The notes under the pieces are model-generated. The model was not told the DNA's origin, ran no database searches, and saw only the letters and a list, made by a program, of their open reading frames with translations. A stretch of 64,000 bases of DNA from Adineta ricciae (Eukaryota > Rotifera > Eurotatoria > Adinetida > Adinetidae), in contig CAJNOJ010000074.1 of assembly GCA_905250025.1 (NCBI GenBank), positions 310,001 to 374,000 of the forward strand, read 5' to 3'. This document shows positions 1-16,292 of the stretch, in pieces (the first letter of the stretch is position 1; each line of letters begins with the position of its first letter). A program made the translations under genes and the position numbers.

Positions 1-1064
1 AGATGCTCAACAAACTGTTAATTGTGCTATGCTATCCAACGATTGTTCTCTATTAGCTCTGGGTTTTCAATCGTCGGAGATTTTGATTTGTTCGTTAAAT
101 CCAAAGAAAAAACTACATACAATGAAACCAACAAAACAACTTCGTCATTTACTGTCGAATTCTACGAGATATTCGAATAGTGATCCGATCCTATCAATAG
201 ATACCTCCAATGAACGAATTTTGATTGGACACACCAGTGCTATACTTTCACTTGCATTCGAACCTAGCAAGCAGATCTATTTGCTCTCTGGCTCGCAGGA
301 TTGTACGATTCGTCTTTGGCATTTATCAATATGGTCATGTCTAGTTGTTTATAAACTTCATCATCAGCCTATTCTCGCCGGTAAATCACTTTCAGTTATG
401 TATTTTTGTCACGGCTAGTTTCTCGTATGGTTTAGTTACTTTTGCCTCTATCGGTCAGATATTCGCATCGTGTGGTATGGATGGTCTGGTATGCCTTTGG
501 ACCATCGATAAGATTAGTCCAATTCGAATCTATCCTGAATATGGTCATACAGGTGTCGTTCACCTAATTGAATTTCATCCAAATTCCAATTACCTCGCAT
601 CAGCACATACTGATCATGCAATTCATTTATGGAATATTCAAAACGAAAACGCACTGGTTCGAATTTTTAATGGCCATCGTCATCAGATCAGCGCATTGAA
701 ATTTTCACCGACTGGTCATCTTCTCGCGTCGGGCTGTTGGAATGGCGAGATCATTATCTGGGATATACAAAACAATCTCCAAATTGCCCATTTAGACTTG
801 CATAAACAAGCGATTTCGTCGATTGAATTTAGTCCACTCACAGGAACTTTACTGCTCATTTCAAGTATTGACGGAACGATCTCCTTATGGAATTGTTTTA
901 TGATAACAAAGATCTACGATGAGAAACTAACCAATTCGATTGATGTGAATTTGTCATCGAACAAAATACTTTTCAACGTCTTTCGATCTCAAAAAACATC
1001 GATATTTCATATGCGTTTCTCCAAGGAAAATATTCTCTATGCTATCGGGTTATTTGATGAATAA
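1..1064 (+). CDS. TAF5L: TAF5/TAF5L-like WD40 subunit, 3' part
   Basis: Open from the window edge (frame starting at base 2), so the 5' end, including any LisH/NTD2 region, lies outside. One 55-nt intron (381-435) gives exons <1-380 and 436-1064; the join restores the phrase AVTFASIGQIFASCGMDG. The protein is a run of WD40 repeats with GH...W/LW signatures: HTSAILSLAF...IRLW, YGHTGVVHLIEFHPNSNYLA...IHLW, NGHRHQISALKFSPTGHLLA...IIIW and HKQAISSIEFSP...ISLW. The blocks PIRIY and EFHPNSNYLAS and the N-terminal linker resemble TAF5L (SAGA/PCAF) and TAF5 (TFIID), beta-propeller scaffolds of histone-fold TAFs in the nucleus. TAF5L is favoured over TAF5 only by short-motif similarity, so the paralogue is uncertain. 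The next gene starts about 350 bp downstream on the same strand. Confidence 0.8.
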
Positions 1065-1414
1065 AGAGAATTTCATTCGTATTGCAAAATCGCATTAAAT
1101 GACGTTTCTTATGCACGTACGACATCTATTGGTTGAGAACATTTATTGGTGACAAATGAAAACCAAAAAATAATCAACATACATATAGACAGACAGGCAA
1201 AGCGATGCAATGAAGTAGTTTTCATTTTTTTTACTTTATGAAGAAAGTGACATGAGATTGTTTCATTCTATTGACTTCTTCCATTAGTATCGTTCATAGA
1301 ATCCTTTTCATTAGTAAAAGTGCAAACACTCTGTTCGAGATCAGCAGGATTTTCCATCTTTATATTTTGATACTGAATACGTTACAGGTGTATGTGGATG
1401 AAATGAAATTTTAG
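1065..1414. other. Intergenic, TAF5-like 3' end to COPS5 start
   Basis: 350 bp, AT-rich, without a coding signal I trust. It should hold the TAF5-like 3' UTR and the COPS5 promoter. The last bases before the COPS5 ATG read attttag, an acceptor-like sequence (see findings). Confidence 0.5.
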
Positions 1415-2683
1415 ATGGCGGGAGATATCAAAGCGCATCTAGCTCAATTCGAAAAGACAAATAATGTCCAGGAAATTACAGCAGCGGATGAAATCTATGC
1501 GTATGAGAGCACCGTACAACAATCAATTCTCAACAGTCGACCGTGGTTACAAAAGTAGGCGGTGATCTTCTTTTCTCTATTGAAAAATACATCCGATTTT
1601 ATTTGAAGTCCAAATTATTTCAAACGGTGCAAGATCTCAGCATTGGCCCTGTTGAAATTAGTTATGCATGCAAGATCAGGTGGCACATTAGAAGTCATGG
1701 GTATGCTATTAGGAAAAATCGACGGTGAAAATATAATTGTCATGGATTCGTTTGCTTTACCAGTCGAAGGAACAGGTAATAACACATTTATGACTGCCAC
1801 GTAACCATTTCTGATCGTATCTGTTTAGAAACTCGTGTAAATGCTCAACAAGAAGCTTATGAATATATGAGTTCATATACTCTATGGGCAAAAGAAGTAA
1901 ATCGTCCTGAAAACGTTGTCGGATGGTATCATTCACATCCAGGCTATGGCTGTTGGTTATCCGGTATTGATGTAGATACTCAAATGCAAAATCAACAATT
2001 TCAAGATCCATTCGTTGCCATTGTGGTAAGAACCAACCGATGATTTCGTACTGTCATATGTATGGCATCGAACTCTACTCGATTTAGGTTGACCCAACAC
2101 GGACCATATCGGCTGGCAAAGTCAATATCGGAGCCTTTCGTACATATCCTAAAGGACATAAAGCTGAAAGCGAAGCAATCGAATATCAACCGATTCCATT
2201 GAATAAAATCGAGGACTTCGGTGTTCATTGTAAACAATATTATCCTCTCGAGATATCATTTTTCAAATCTTCACTCGACAAACGTCTTCTCGAACACTTA
2301 TGGAATCGTTATTGGGTTAGCACACTGAGGTTAGTATTTTCCTATGTTTGATTTTTGTACATATCTGTATTCTAGCACCTCAACATTATTGACCAATGCT
2401 GATTATATCACCGGTCAAATAAGTGATGTTGCCGATAAACTAGAACAAGCCGAAAGTCACTTAGGACGAACAAGTTTTCTTCCATTACCCGAGCAAGATC
2501 GAAAACAAGACGATAAATTAGCTAAAGCAGCAAAAGATTGGTAAGTTGAGTTGATTGATGGTCGAAACAAGAAAAACGCTGGTTTTCTATTTCAGCACAA
2601 AAACAGCTGTCGAAGCGGTCAATTCTCTAATGTCACAACTGATCAAAGAACGTCTTTTCAATCAAGTGACATTCCATTCATAA
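1415..2683 (+). CDS. COPS5: COP9 signalosome subunit 5 (CSN5/JAB1), deneddylase
   Basis: Six exons (1415-1554, 1609-1775, 1829-2025, 2088-2329, 2376-2540, 2596-2683) give a complete protein of about 332 aa, the usual CSN5 length. The MPN+/JAMM metalloprotease signature is intact: upstream glutamate in GGTLEVMG, then [17 protein letters not shown] with both zinc-binding histidines, the catalytic serine and the aspartate. Diagnostic blocks [22 protein letters not shown] and [14 protein letters not shown] are present. The family removes NEDD8 from cullins within the COP9 signalosome. All joins preserve frame; the last intron splits a Cys codon (TG|C). The start MAGDIKAHL is preceded directly by attttag, a 3' splice-site sequence. 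The N-terminus is close in length to animal orthologues. Confidence 0.96.
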
Positions 2684-2852
2684 ACATGGCAGACATATCT
2701 TTGTTCTTTTCTTTTTTTTTACCAAAAATATATCAACTATACCTATTCTAGAATCGAATGATCTACTCTTAATTTTATATTTCAGATATGGCCAGTGATT
2801 GACATGTTTTGATAAAGAAATACATTTTATTGTAGATTTTTGTTTGCATATC

Positions 2853-4283
2853 ATGAGCAATAGCTCGTATTCGTTACTGAGTAATTCATCAGACAAACTC
2901 GACGTAGAAATTTCTATTAAAGAACCACCAACATCGTCATCAGCAGCTATGAATAGCGCGAATGAAGCATTGAAAAAACGCTATGTGCAAATCGCTGTTG
3001 CTGTAATTCTTTATTGGTACTATAACAATTCTCCATTCTTTTTACTAAAAAAAAACGTCTTCTATTTAGGTTTGTTTCAATTACAATGGTATTCTTAAAC
3101 AAATACTTACTAAGTTCAAAGGATGTCAAAGTAAGTTGAATATAACGTTTGTTCGGATTGGGTAAAATGAATTCTTTCTATAGCTTGACGCTCCACTTTT
3201 TATCACCTGGTATCAATGTGTTGTTACAGTTGGTATTTGTGCCGTTTTAGGAAATTTGAATAAACGTGTCGCGTTATTTTCCAAATTTCCGACGTTCAAA
3301 ATTGACCTTAAAATTGCACGTGATGTAAGCTAACAAACTAAACGAGATATTTCCGCAAAATATTACATGTATTCTTTGACACAGGTTCTACCTCTATCAG
3401 TTATGTTTGTCGCAATGATTATCTTCAATAATTTAACATTAAAACATTTAACTGTATCGTTCTACATGGTCGGACGATCGTTAACAACGGTTGCAAATGT
3501 GGTATGTAATCGATTGATGAGTTCGACTTTGAGTTGAATGACTTTTCTAGGCTTTTACGTATTTAATGCTCGGTCAAAAAACATCGTACAAAGCATTAGG
3601 ATGTTGTGGATTGATTGTTGCTGGCTTTTTCCTCGGTATCGATCAAGAAAATGCACTTGGTAAGTGCCATTGCTTGTATCAAACGGATTCATTGAAATAT
3701 TCTTCTATTTCAGGTACTCTTTCAATGTTCGGCGCATTATGCGGTGTTGCATCGAGTGCCTTCGTAGCATTAAACGCGATTTATACGACCCGATGTTTAC
3801 CATGTGTTGACAATAATGTTTGGCGTTTATGTCTTTACAATAATTTCAATGCCTGTATACTCTTTCTTCCTCTTATGTTAATCTTCGGAGAATTGACACC
3901 TGTTTTTACTTTCCCCAAACTATTCAACATACCATTCTGGTTTGCCATGACCATGGCTGGCGTACTTGGCTTTTCTATGGGTTATGTCACGGGTTATCAA
4001 ATACAAATGACAAGTCCGTTGACACATAACGTCTCCGGCACAGCAAAATCTTACGTACAAACTCTACTTGCCGTTGTCGCCTATTCGGAAGTATGCCCAC
4101 TGAGATTTTTGAGTACCGATACATTTGGTTGTTTCTTAGGTGAAAACCTCACTTTGGTGGATATCGAATATATTCGTTCTTGGCGGCTCAGGTTTATTTG
4201 CACATGTTCGCGCAACAGAAATGAAACGCACTCATAATACAAATAATAATAATGAAAATAATTCATCAACATTACCCAAATGA
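2853..4283 (+). CDS. SLC35C1: GDP-fucose transporter-like nucleotide-sugar transporter
   Basis: About 350 aa over seven exons with short introns (near 3020-3069, 3130-3184, 3325-3385, 3500-3550, 3661-3714, 4091-4140). It is a polytopic drug/metabolite-transporter-fold protein. Blocks that match SLC35C1 rather than other SLC35 families are [59 protein letters not shown] and [17 protein letters not shown]. Known orthologues carry GDP-fucose into the Golgi lumen for fucosylation. The N-terminus is a Ser-rich cytosolic tail ([13 protein letters not shown]) and the C-terminus an Asn-rich cytosolic tail ending SSTLPK. The last intron rejoins VAYSE to [18 protein letters not shown]. It starts 170 bp after COPS5 on the same strand. 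Confidence 0.92.
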
Positions 4284-4430
4284 CGCTGTCGAACGAACTA
4301 CTTTTGTGATCAGGAATCTCAAACAGACTGTTACAAATTTGAAGTGAAAACACATATAAAAGAAGACAGATTTTATTTTCATTTTGATTCTTTGTTCTAA
4401 TATGATTCGATATATCTTATCAATTTTTAG

Positions 4431-8849
<4,419 letters not shown>

Positions 8850-9713
8850 CAATCATGGTCTGTACATTTGTCTTCTAGCGAAGGGAAAAAGAATTTCATT
8901 TTGCATTTTTATCTGTGTCTCTTCAAATAACCGTGTACTTTTACATCTTGATTTTCTTCATTCTTTATTTTTGTACACATGAACTGCATTCGAAAACAAA
9001 CTAAGAAAATCGTTCGTGATAAAATCAAGAATATTACTGAGATGATGTTGTCTGTGAACGTGGTTTTTTTTATTTAATATTATTTTACCGTCTTGTAAAT
9101 GTTATTGCTCAATAATAATGATTTCTATTTTATTATTTACTAAGAGAAATCCAATGACGCCATGAGATGATGAGTCATACACGACTTACGGCTATCTGTT
9201 GATTGGAAATTTCATTTTCATTTTTCTCACTCGGCAGAATATATATTCTCTTTCTGTCGCCATTTTCAGCCAACACTCGCTCACAACTGAGTTATCAAAC
9301 GTTTGGAATGGTGTGTGATATGTTTCCGGTGGTAGATGCTACTTTTTATCCATCTATATGAGTCATAATTTGCCCATGCAATGATCTAGTCGACTCCAAC
9401 CAACGTTCCATCGATTGGTTAATGAAGAAGAATGGCTGACTATCGCTCATATCGATTAGTTTCCCACGTTGCATTCTTCCCGACGAACTACCGCCGTTTT
9501 TCGAAATATGATCTTACAGACAGTGTGTGAAATTTTTCCTAAGAATTGAATTTATCTACTGTAGTAAAATAAAACTAACGAACCTATCGATAAATTACAA
9601 TTTCATATCTGCCATTGAATCAAGAAATTCTCACCATTGAGCATGGCACTACATGAGGACTCAGGATAGTTTTTTTTGTTTTTATCTTTCGTTGCAGATT
9701 AGTTCAAGTTCAA
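8850..9713. other. Intergenic, PI3K 3' end to NUP42-like start
   Basis: 864 bp of AT-rich DNA with stop codons in all frames. It includes likely 3' UTR with T-rich runs (near 9063-9075) and the presumed promoter of the next gene. No RNA gene or repeat was recognised. Confidence 0.5.
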
Positions 9714-10753
9714 ATGTCGCTTTGTCAACATTTCCTACGTGGGAATTGTCGATTTGGCAATAACTGCCGATTTTCACATGTGACTCCTACTGAAGCACAA
9801 ACAACCAGATTTGCGTTCCGCTCACGCCCGGAACGACCTCAGATTGATCCTATATACAAGTATGTTGCACCTGCAGCAGCAACCGTAAGTTCAACTTGAA
9901 TATCTTTCACTACCATAAACACAAGATTTAATAGAATACTAAGCATTTCAATGCTGAATCTACGACCACGCGCATCATGAAAGATGCTTCGAACTCTCCG
10001 ATATTCAAATGGGTTAAAGAGAACTTTCGTGATGAACACAAAGCTATAGATATATTGTAAGTGAACGCGATGCGGAATCTTTTTTGTATGATTTGCTGTT
10101 ATAGAATACAAATGCAAAAGGAAGCAAAGGTTTGGCTCAAGTCAAGTCTTTGGCGGTTTACATCTCGATCGCTCTTTCCTGGTGGACGAACATTAGAACG
10201 TAAATAACTTCTTTGTTACATTCTCTTTCATAGCATTCTATACTTTCAGCTTGGATTGATTATTCATTTGAAGAAGTTAGATGGTTACATCGATCTATGA
10301 TCGAACAATCTCAAGAACATGTCTTTGTTCGTAGAAATCAATTGACTTACAACTGTGAATACCGTTAATTTTAGAAAAAACAATACAGCGACTATCTTGT
10401 AAGCACAGAACGTCAACTTGCTGGCTTAGCAAAATCGAATCTCGAGACTTTCGCTTCACTGGTATAGACATATATACAAATAAACTTCACGTTTTGGTGT
10501 TGTGTTTGATCTGTGATTTTAGAAATCTTATATCGATGAATATATTCAAAGTGCTCATAAACCGTCGGCAGTATTAGCAAGTGACGTCGATATGAGAGAT
10601 GCTGATAGCATTTCGACGACGAGATCCGACACAAACGCGGCTATTTACACAGCAGATCATGATTTACTTGCAGAAGAACGTGAAGCGTTCGAAAACGACC
10701 TGTTCGAATTAGGACAAATACCTGTTCATGCTCCTCCGCAACGCTTTTGTTAA
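9714..10753 (+). CDS. NUP42: CCCH zinc-finger nucleoporin, NUP42/NLP1-like
   Basis: Six exons, first 9714-9884, last coding exon ending at the TAA at 10751-10753, about 240 aa. The N-terminus MSLCQHFLRGNCRFGNNCRFSH is a single C-x8-C-x5-C-x3-H finger placed as in NUP42 (MAICQFFL...). The central part, MQKEAKVWLKSSLWRFTSRS then WIDYSFEEVRWLHRSM, resembles the human NUP42 C-terminal region that binds the mRNA-export helicase DDX19/Gle1 system. FG repeats, prominent in vertebrate NUP42, are absent. The C-terminal tail is acidic (AEEREAFENDLFELGQ), unlike human. I am confident of the finger and frame, less so of strict orthology. Each intron join keeps frame. Confidence 0.7.
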
Positions 10754-11100
10754 CTTTTTTCCTCATTTAATAAACAAACAAAGTAGTTTTTTATAATAAA
10801 TTAACGGCGAAGTTTCGATTGGTGATATAGTTTTAAACGAATATAAATATATATATATACTTGTATTTTTGTAGAAAGAGTCTGCACACTTACAGAAAGA
10901 AGACATTATTGCACAACGAATCATTTTATTATTTCATCTGGTTTCTTTCTATTCTCCTACTTCCTTACACTTTCCGTCAGCAATCTTGCAAAATAGCCTA
11001 TTTTACCTGAGATTTTTTTCAACAGCTATTACGTGTATCTATGAGAGAAAATTGCCAGAGTCGCACCATTTGAAAAAGACATAACTTCATTTCGATATAA
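10754..11100. other. Intergenic, NUP42-like 3' UTR and ADP-ribosylhydrolase promoter
   Basis: 347 bp; AATAAA-type polyadenylation signals near 10770 and 10795, a short (TA)n run near 10848-10858. No gene recognised. Confidence 0.5.
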
Positions 11101-12465
11101 ATGGGGTGCGCTTTCTCTGAATCTGAAAATAACGCATTACACCCACATTCTGGAATGGCCTCGAGTTATAACCAGTAATTATCTCTTGTTTTTTATATTC
11201 AATTTCTTATGTTATTCTGTACTATAGTAATCGACAGAGAAAGATTAATCCAGATATAAGTTATGGTCCTGATGAGACGGATCTCATTGAGTCTTTATTG
11301 ATTAGTTGCGGTAATAATACTTTAATCGATCGTTTGCTTGGTTGTGCGTATGGACAGGCATTGGGAGATGCGTATGGTTTATCCACTGAATTCGAAACTT
11401 ATGAAAGAATTGTAGAAAACTATCCGGAAAAATCTAAGCTTATTCCTTTTCCAGACTATAAGCTAACAGGACATTCATGTCGATGGGTACAAGGCGACTG
11501 GACTGATGATACCGACCAATGGATATTAATTCTTGAGACTATTCTAGAAAGCAATGCAGATGAAAAAGTATTTGCAAGAAAGCTAAAAGATTGGATTCGT
11601 CATGGTTTTCCTGTATTAGGTGATCAAGGTGGCATGGGACTAGGAGCTAATGTCAGTCAGGTAAGTCAGTTGTGATTGTTATTTTCATTTCATTGAAATT
11701 ACTTCTATAGGTAGTTTCCAGACCAGATTATCTTGATGATCCAATCGAAACTAGCCGATCGGTTTGGGAAAAAGGTAATCGTAAAGCGGCACCCAATGGA
11801 GCTGTTATGCGTTGTTCTGCTGTTGCTCTTGTCTATTACAATGATCTAGAGAGGGTAATTGGTGTTGAAGGATCGTTGCATCTGGCAATTTAGTTTTAAT
11901 ATTTTTCTATTTCGAATAGCTTAAATCAATCACGATCTCTATGTGTAAAACAACACATTGTGACCCTCGTTGTATCGCATCATGTCTAGCTGTTTGCTTG
12001 GTCGTTGCTGAACTTATAAACAAGAATGTTGACGGTGATAGTATTGAATCAATTGTTAGAAAGTCTCAAGAAGAAACAATTCGAATTCTCGGAACTGATT
12101 TTCCGCAAGATCAAATCGAGGCATTTCTATGGCATACAAATGCATCTCGAACTCTTAACGATTTACAATTAGACGAGCACGGAAAAATCGGGTATACATA
12201 CAAGTGTTTAGGCTCGGGATTTTACGGTTTACGGTCAAAACTTTCATTTCAACAAACTTTAAATGATTTGATTCGACACGGGGGCGATGCAGATACCAAT
12301 GGTGCTGTCTGTGGAACAATGTACGGAGCGCGATATGGCTACAGTAAACTACCTGCTGAGTGGTTACGAGCGATGCCATACAAGAAATGGTTTGACAAGA
12401 AAATAATTAGCTGTCTCCAACAAATAAAGGTGATTGAGAGCAAAAAAATCAGTACACCACTGTGA
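11101..12465 (+). CDS. ADP-ribosylglycohydrolase (DraG/ARH fold) with N-terminal acylation motif
   Basis: Four exons: 11101-11174, 11228-11660, 11711 to about 11855, and about 11920-12465; roughly 395 aa. The enzyme core is a DraG-type dinuclear Mg ADP-ribosylhydrolase: LLGCAYGQALGDAYG near the start, the metal-binding GDWTDDTDQ, PNGAVMRCSAVAL, and the second metal cluster GGDADTNGAVCGTMYGARYG. Such enzymes remove ADP-ribose from proteins or hydrolyse related conjugates. The first exon adds MGCAFSES, which fits the MGxxxS N-myristoylation rule with a Cys at position 3 for palmitoylation; this suggests membrane anchoring, which is unusual for the family. The core looks more like bacterial/fungal DraG relatives than vertebrate ARH1/3, so lateral origin is possible. 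The substrate is unknown. Confidence 0.85.
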
Positions 12466-12880
12466 CCTTTTTTTATAAGAATGAAGAATATTTAACCGGA
12501 ATTACTTTCTTCAATATCTTTTTGAAATTATATACTGTCCGCATTGCTTCTCAGTATAAGCATATTCTACGGTCACACATGAATCAGCTCAAACCAGGTT
12601 AAGTACTTGTTGAGCGTTTATCTTTGGCATCTTTCATATATTGATCGAATTGATAATTGATTTGAAAGTGAACTGTATCTTTTTTGTATTCATTGAAATT
12701 ATGCGAAAGCAAAAAAAGAAGCATACGCACAAAAAATACGACGAAAGAAATAAGAAAGGTGGTGATATGATTACAAGAAAAAAAGTCGAATGCAAGCAAA
12801 TGAAATGACTACGAAACCGAAAGAAAAAGAGACTGATGAAATGTTGACTAGAAAGCGCAAGATTCCGCTGGTATAGTTTG
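12466..12880. other. Intergenic between convergent genes
   Basis: 415 bp between the hydrolase 3' end (+) and the SOCS-box gene 3' end (-). It is AT-rich with adenine runs. Short open frames here look random. Confidence 0.5.
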
Positions 12881-15321
12881 TCACGTGAATTGTGGTTTAT
12901 AAGCTAGATAAGCTTTTAAATTGTCAGGTAAACGTAATTGTTTGATTTGTTTTCGATCGATATAACGTAGAATATTTCGTCGAGTGACTTCTTTCAACGT
13001 TGTACAAGTATATGGTAATGAGTAAACTTCTATTAAACGCACATTTGATGATGGTTCAATGTTTTTCAAAACAGCTAACGTTGAGCCACAGTGTGACAAG
13101 GATGGATAAATGTTAAATAAGAGTGCGAATTCATTTGTAAAAACAAATGGAGAAAAGAACGGACCACGGTAGTCGATTATACTACGTGTGTGTAATAGTG
13201 TCGATGAATTCAGTATGTACAAAAAGTAATTCCGTTTGACACGTTGAAATATCGGAACTATCAAAGTATAAAATCAGCATACATTCGTTTTCCTATTGCG
13301 CAAACTTACGTGTGCATAGGACAATGATCAAATGTCCATCATTGGTATATTCCACTCGATAAACTTTTGTTTTCAGTGTATGATTCGAGCAAACGAGGAC
13401 ACGATCTTTGGTTATATCTGTGATCTGACCACGAACAGTATCGAATTCTGCCAGACGTGAATGTCCGTAACGTGGGTCGAAAGAAAATCGTTGATCATAA
13501 CCTAAGATTGGAATATTTTCTTTTTTTCTTTCATCTTGCATCTCCGAAACTTACGAGCTGGTGTTATACGAAGTATTGCATACGTTTTGATGTCGAATAT
13601 GACAGTAACTTCATGTATCTGGTGGCTGTAGGAATGTTTACCTTCATAGTCAGGCGTAATCAATAATTTCGTCCGATCCGGAGATATTAAGCAAGCATAG
13701 GAACGCGCATTGAAACGGTGTGCAATTGAATTGAGCTTTCGAACAATCCGACTATTCCATGTTGACGACGATGATGTTAGCGAACATGACGACGTTGGTA
13801 GCATATCGGAATCATGATTCTCCATACAATTACATGATAACGACGATAGATACGGCGTCGATCGATGTTTAGAGCCGTGAGTTAAATGTTGAGAACTCTT
13901 ACTATTGGCTAATTCATTGGTATTTGATATTGAGTTCGAACGTGTATTTGCTGAATCGGAACTAAAATCAGAGAAAACGAATAATAATGATTTGTTATTG
14001 TTTTGCAAGGAAAGAAAAACAGTGTGACAACAAGAATATCTCACCGACTAGCCGATTTTCCAAATCGAACTCTCGACATAGCCGATGATAGAGAATTGTG
14101 AGAAGTGTTAGTCGTATTGTTAGTAGGATGAATATGATTATGGTTATTAGCAATGAGAGCAGCAGCAGCTGAGGCAGTTACCAATGTGCAACGTGCTGAA
14201 CCAGTGAGATGAGAAACTTTCTTGGCATTATCCACGAATTCATATGCATCATTTTGCATATCGAAACGATTCTCTGTCTCGTTCAACAAGGAATAAGACT
14301 TGGTCGATGAACGCTGTGGTTCATCGATATGGTATGCGCTCAAGGTTGCAGTTTGCATCAGTGAACTATGTCGATTAGGCGTATTTACACGTGTAGCGGA
14401 ATCAGATGACTGTTGGGTTGGGATAGGCGGAGATTTCGGTCTTTGAGATTGTCGATGAAGGCATGTACATTTCTTCCATGATGGTTCACTTTCAGATGAT
14501 TTAGTTGGAACAGGCCGATCAAAAACGAAGATTTCCACCTAAGATACCCGAGTTAAGCAAAAAGTCAAAAAGACGACGAGTAAACATACTTCATTATTTC
14601 CTTTCCACAATTGAAAGACAATGAATTCGTCACAGCATGCAATCACCCGATTTAAACGATCTATACGTTCACGCACAGTATTATCATTTGTACGATAACG
14701 TTCGATATTTGAAGGAACAGTGAGAACAATATCATCCTCTCCATGTTCGCTTAAAATAAATTGTGCATCGCCCAAACGCGTTAAACTTTTGAAGAATCTT
14801 CCATTTACATAGGAAATCGGTTTTGGATGAACACGTCTTGTATCAGAATCACTCGTAAGAGTAGCGAATGTGCACGTCACCGGTGAAGATGAGCCGGAGA
14901 GAGTCGTAGCTGAGCCAACTAAAGCAAATGCTGACGGATTGTTACCGTTATTATTATTCCGTATGCTGGATTTATTAGTTAAGAACGAAGTCGATGACGG
15001 AACAGGCGTTGGGGTCAATTGTGTTTTGGTTTGTACGATGAAATCATTGGTTAATGATAATGATGTGGAAACGAAAGAAGTTGGAGTTGTGAATGAACTC
15101 GACGACAGTGATGGTAAAACGGAGAGTATCGTGTTATTATTAGTATTCGTATTGGGCACGATTTCACATCCACTATCGGTACTGAATTGATTGAAGTGAC
15201 CGAAACGACGTGCATCATAGTAGATCCATTTTTGATAAGGAATAACAACGATTTTTCGTGCTCCATGCGGCTGCGGAACACCGGGTAGTTGTTTTTTGTT
15301 AACAGTTATTCCATTACCCAT
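12881..15321 (-). CDS. SOCS-box protein, possible Elongin BC/Cullin substrate receptor
   Basis: Five exons (14590-15321, 14045-14538, 13555-13961, 13310-13501, 12881-13257) with phases 0, 2, 1, 1 give 733 aa with no stop. The C-terminal ~40 residues, TLKEVTRRNILRYIDRKQI then LRLPDNLKAYLAY, fit a SOCS box (BC-box plus LPLP-like Cullin box), which in other proteins binds Elongin B/C and recruits Cullin-2/5. Segments such as SYACLISPDRTKLLITPDYE and TKVYRVEYTNDGHLIIVLCT look like WD40-type propeller blades, so it may be a propeller plus SOCS-box receptor. Two long Ser/Thr/Asn-rich low-complexity insertions break the fold (about residues 55-155 and 255-400). The N-terminus MGNGIT fits the N-myristoylation rule. 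I do not recognise the exact family. Confidence 0.7.
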
Positions 15322-16292
15322 CTAAAAATTAGAAAAAAAAGAATAATGAAGCAAACCATGCGATACATTTCTCTATTCATTTCAATTCTCCTTTTTCTCC
15401 AGGCAGAATCAAGAAGCGAGATTTTGATTTCTGTGAACAGAAAGTTGTTTTTTTTGCAAAAATGTGAAAAGTCCATTATTGTATTAAATTGAAATACACT
15501 CATACACATGCACACACACACATCGAAATGAGTCAAGATTTTTCGTCGTTGTCGTCGTTCTGTCTGAGCGATCTGGTTCAAGAAAACAGAGGAACAACGA
15601 GGAAAAAGAAAGGATGAGAACGACACGGCACACAGACAGATAAGAAATGAACATTGTACAAACTTCGGTTAGAAAGAAACAAGATTTCCAAGGAACGCAA
15701 AATATCATTCTAGAGTGGAGACAAGGCACGAATAAATATTTATATGTATATGTAGTATACGTGCATAATATTGCAAGAAGACAAGAGGGGAGAGAGAGAG
15801 AAAAAAGATCGACACTGTACAAACAACAAAAAATATATAAATAAGAAGGCCGAGAGACTAGAGACAGATGGGAACGAAATATAGAGAAAGAAATAGAAGT
15901 AAAAAAAAGAGAAAGGGTGGGATTGAAATGAGTATGTAAGAATTGCACACATACGCGCACATGTAGAAGAAAAAAAACTGAGTTTTTTCTTTCAGATCAA
16001 CAGCGAAAAGAAAAACAGAAATAAACTACACAGCTACATGTACATGTATAAGACTGAAATGAAATGAAATGAACGTAACAACAGCCTGAGAGATGATAAA
16101 ATACATGTGTGAGTATCATCCGTTCGTACGTATACATAAATATGTGTATGTGTGTGTGTGTATGTCCTTTCCTTTTTTTTTACAACATAGACAAATATCA
16201 CAATATGCGAGAGGGAGAGAGAGAGACAGAAGAGAAGAAAAATGAAACAGAGATGCAGAAGAAAAATTGAAAGGAAAAATCCTTTTCTCTTT
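15322..16292. other. Low-complexity intergenic, SOCS-box promoter and MBD gene 3' UTR
   Basis: 971 bp, strongly biased to purines on the + strand (gagagagaga at about 15790-15800, aaaaaaagagaaag near 15900, gagagggagagagagagac near 16210). It also has a (TG)n tract near 16143-16160 and repeated cacacaca near 15510. Long pyrimidine-rich minus-strand frames here are composition artefacts. The stretch upstream of 15321 should contain the SOCS-box gene's 5' UTR/promoter. Confidence 0.6.
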
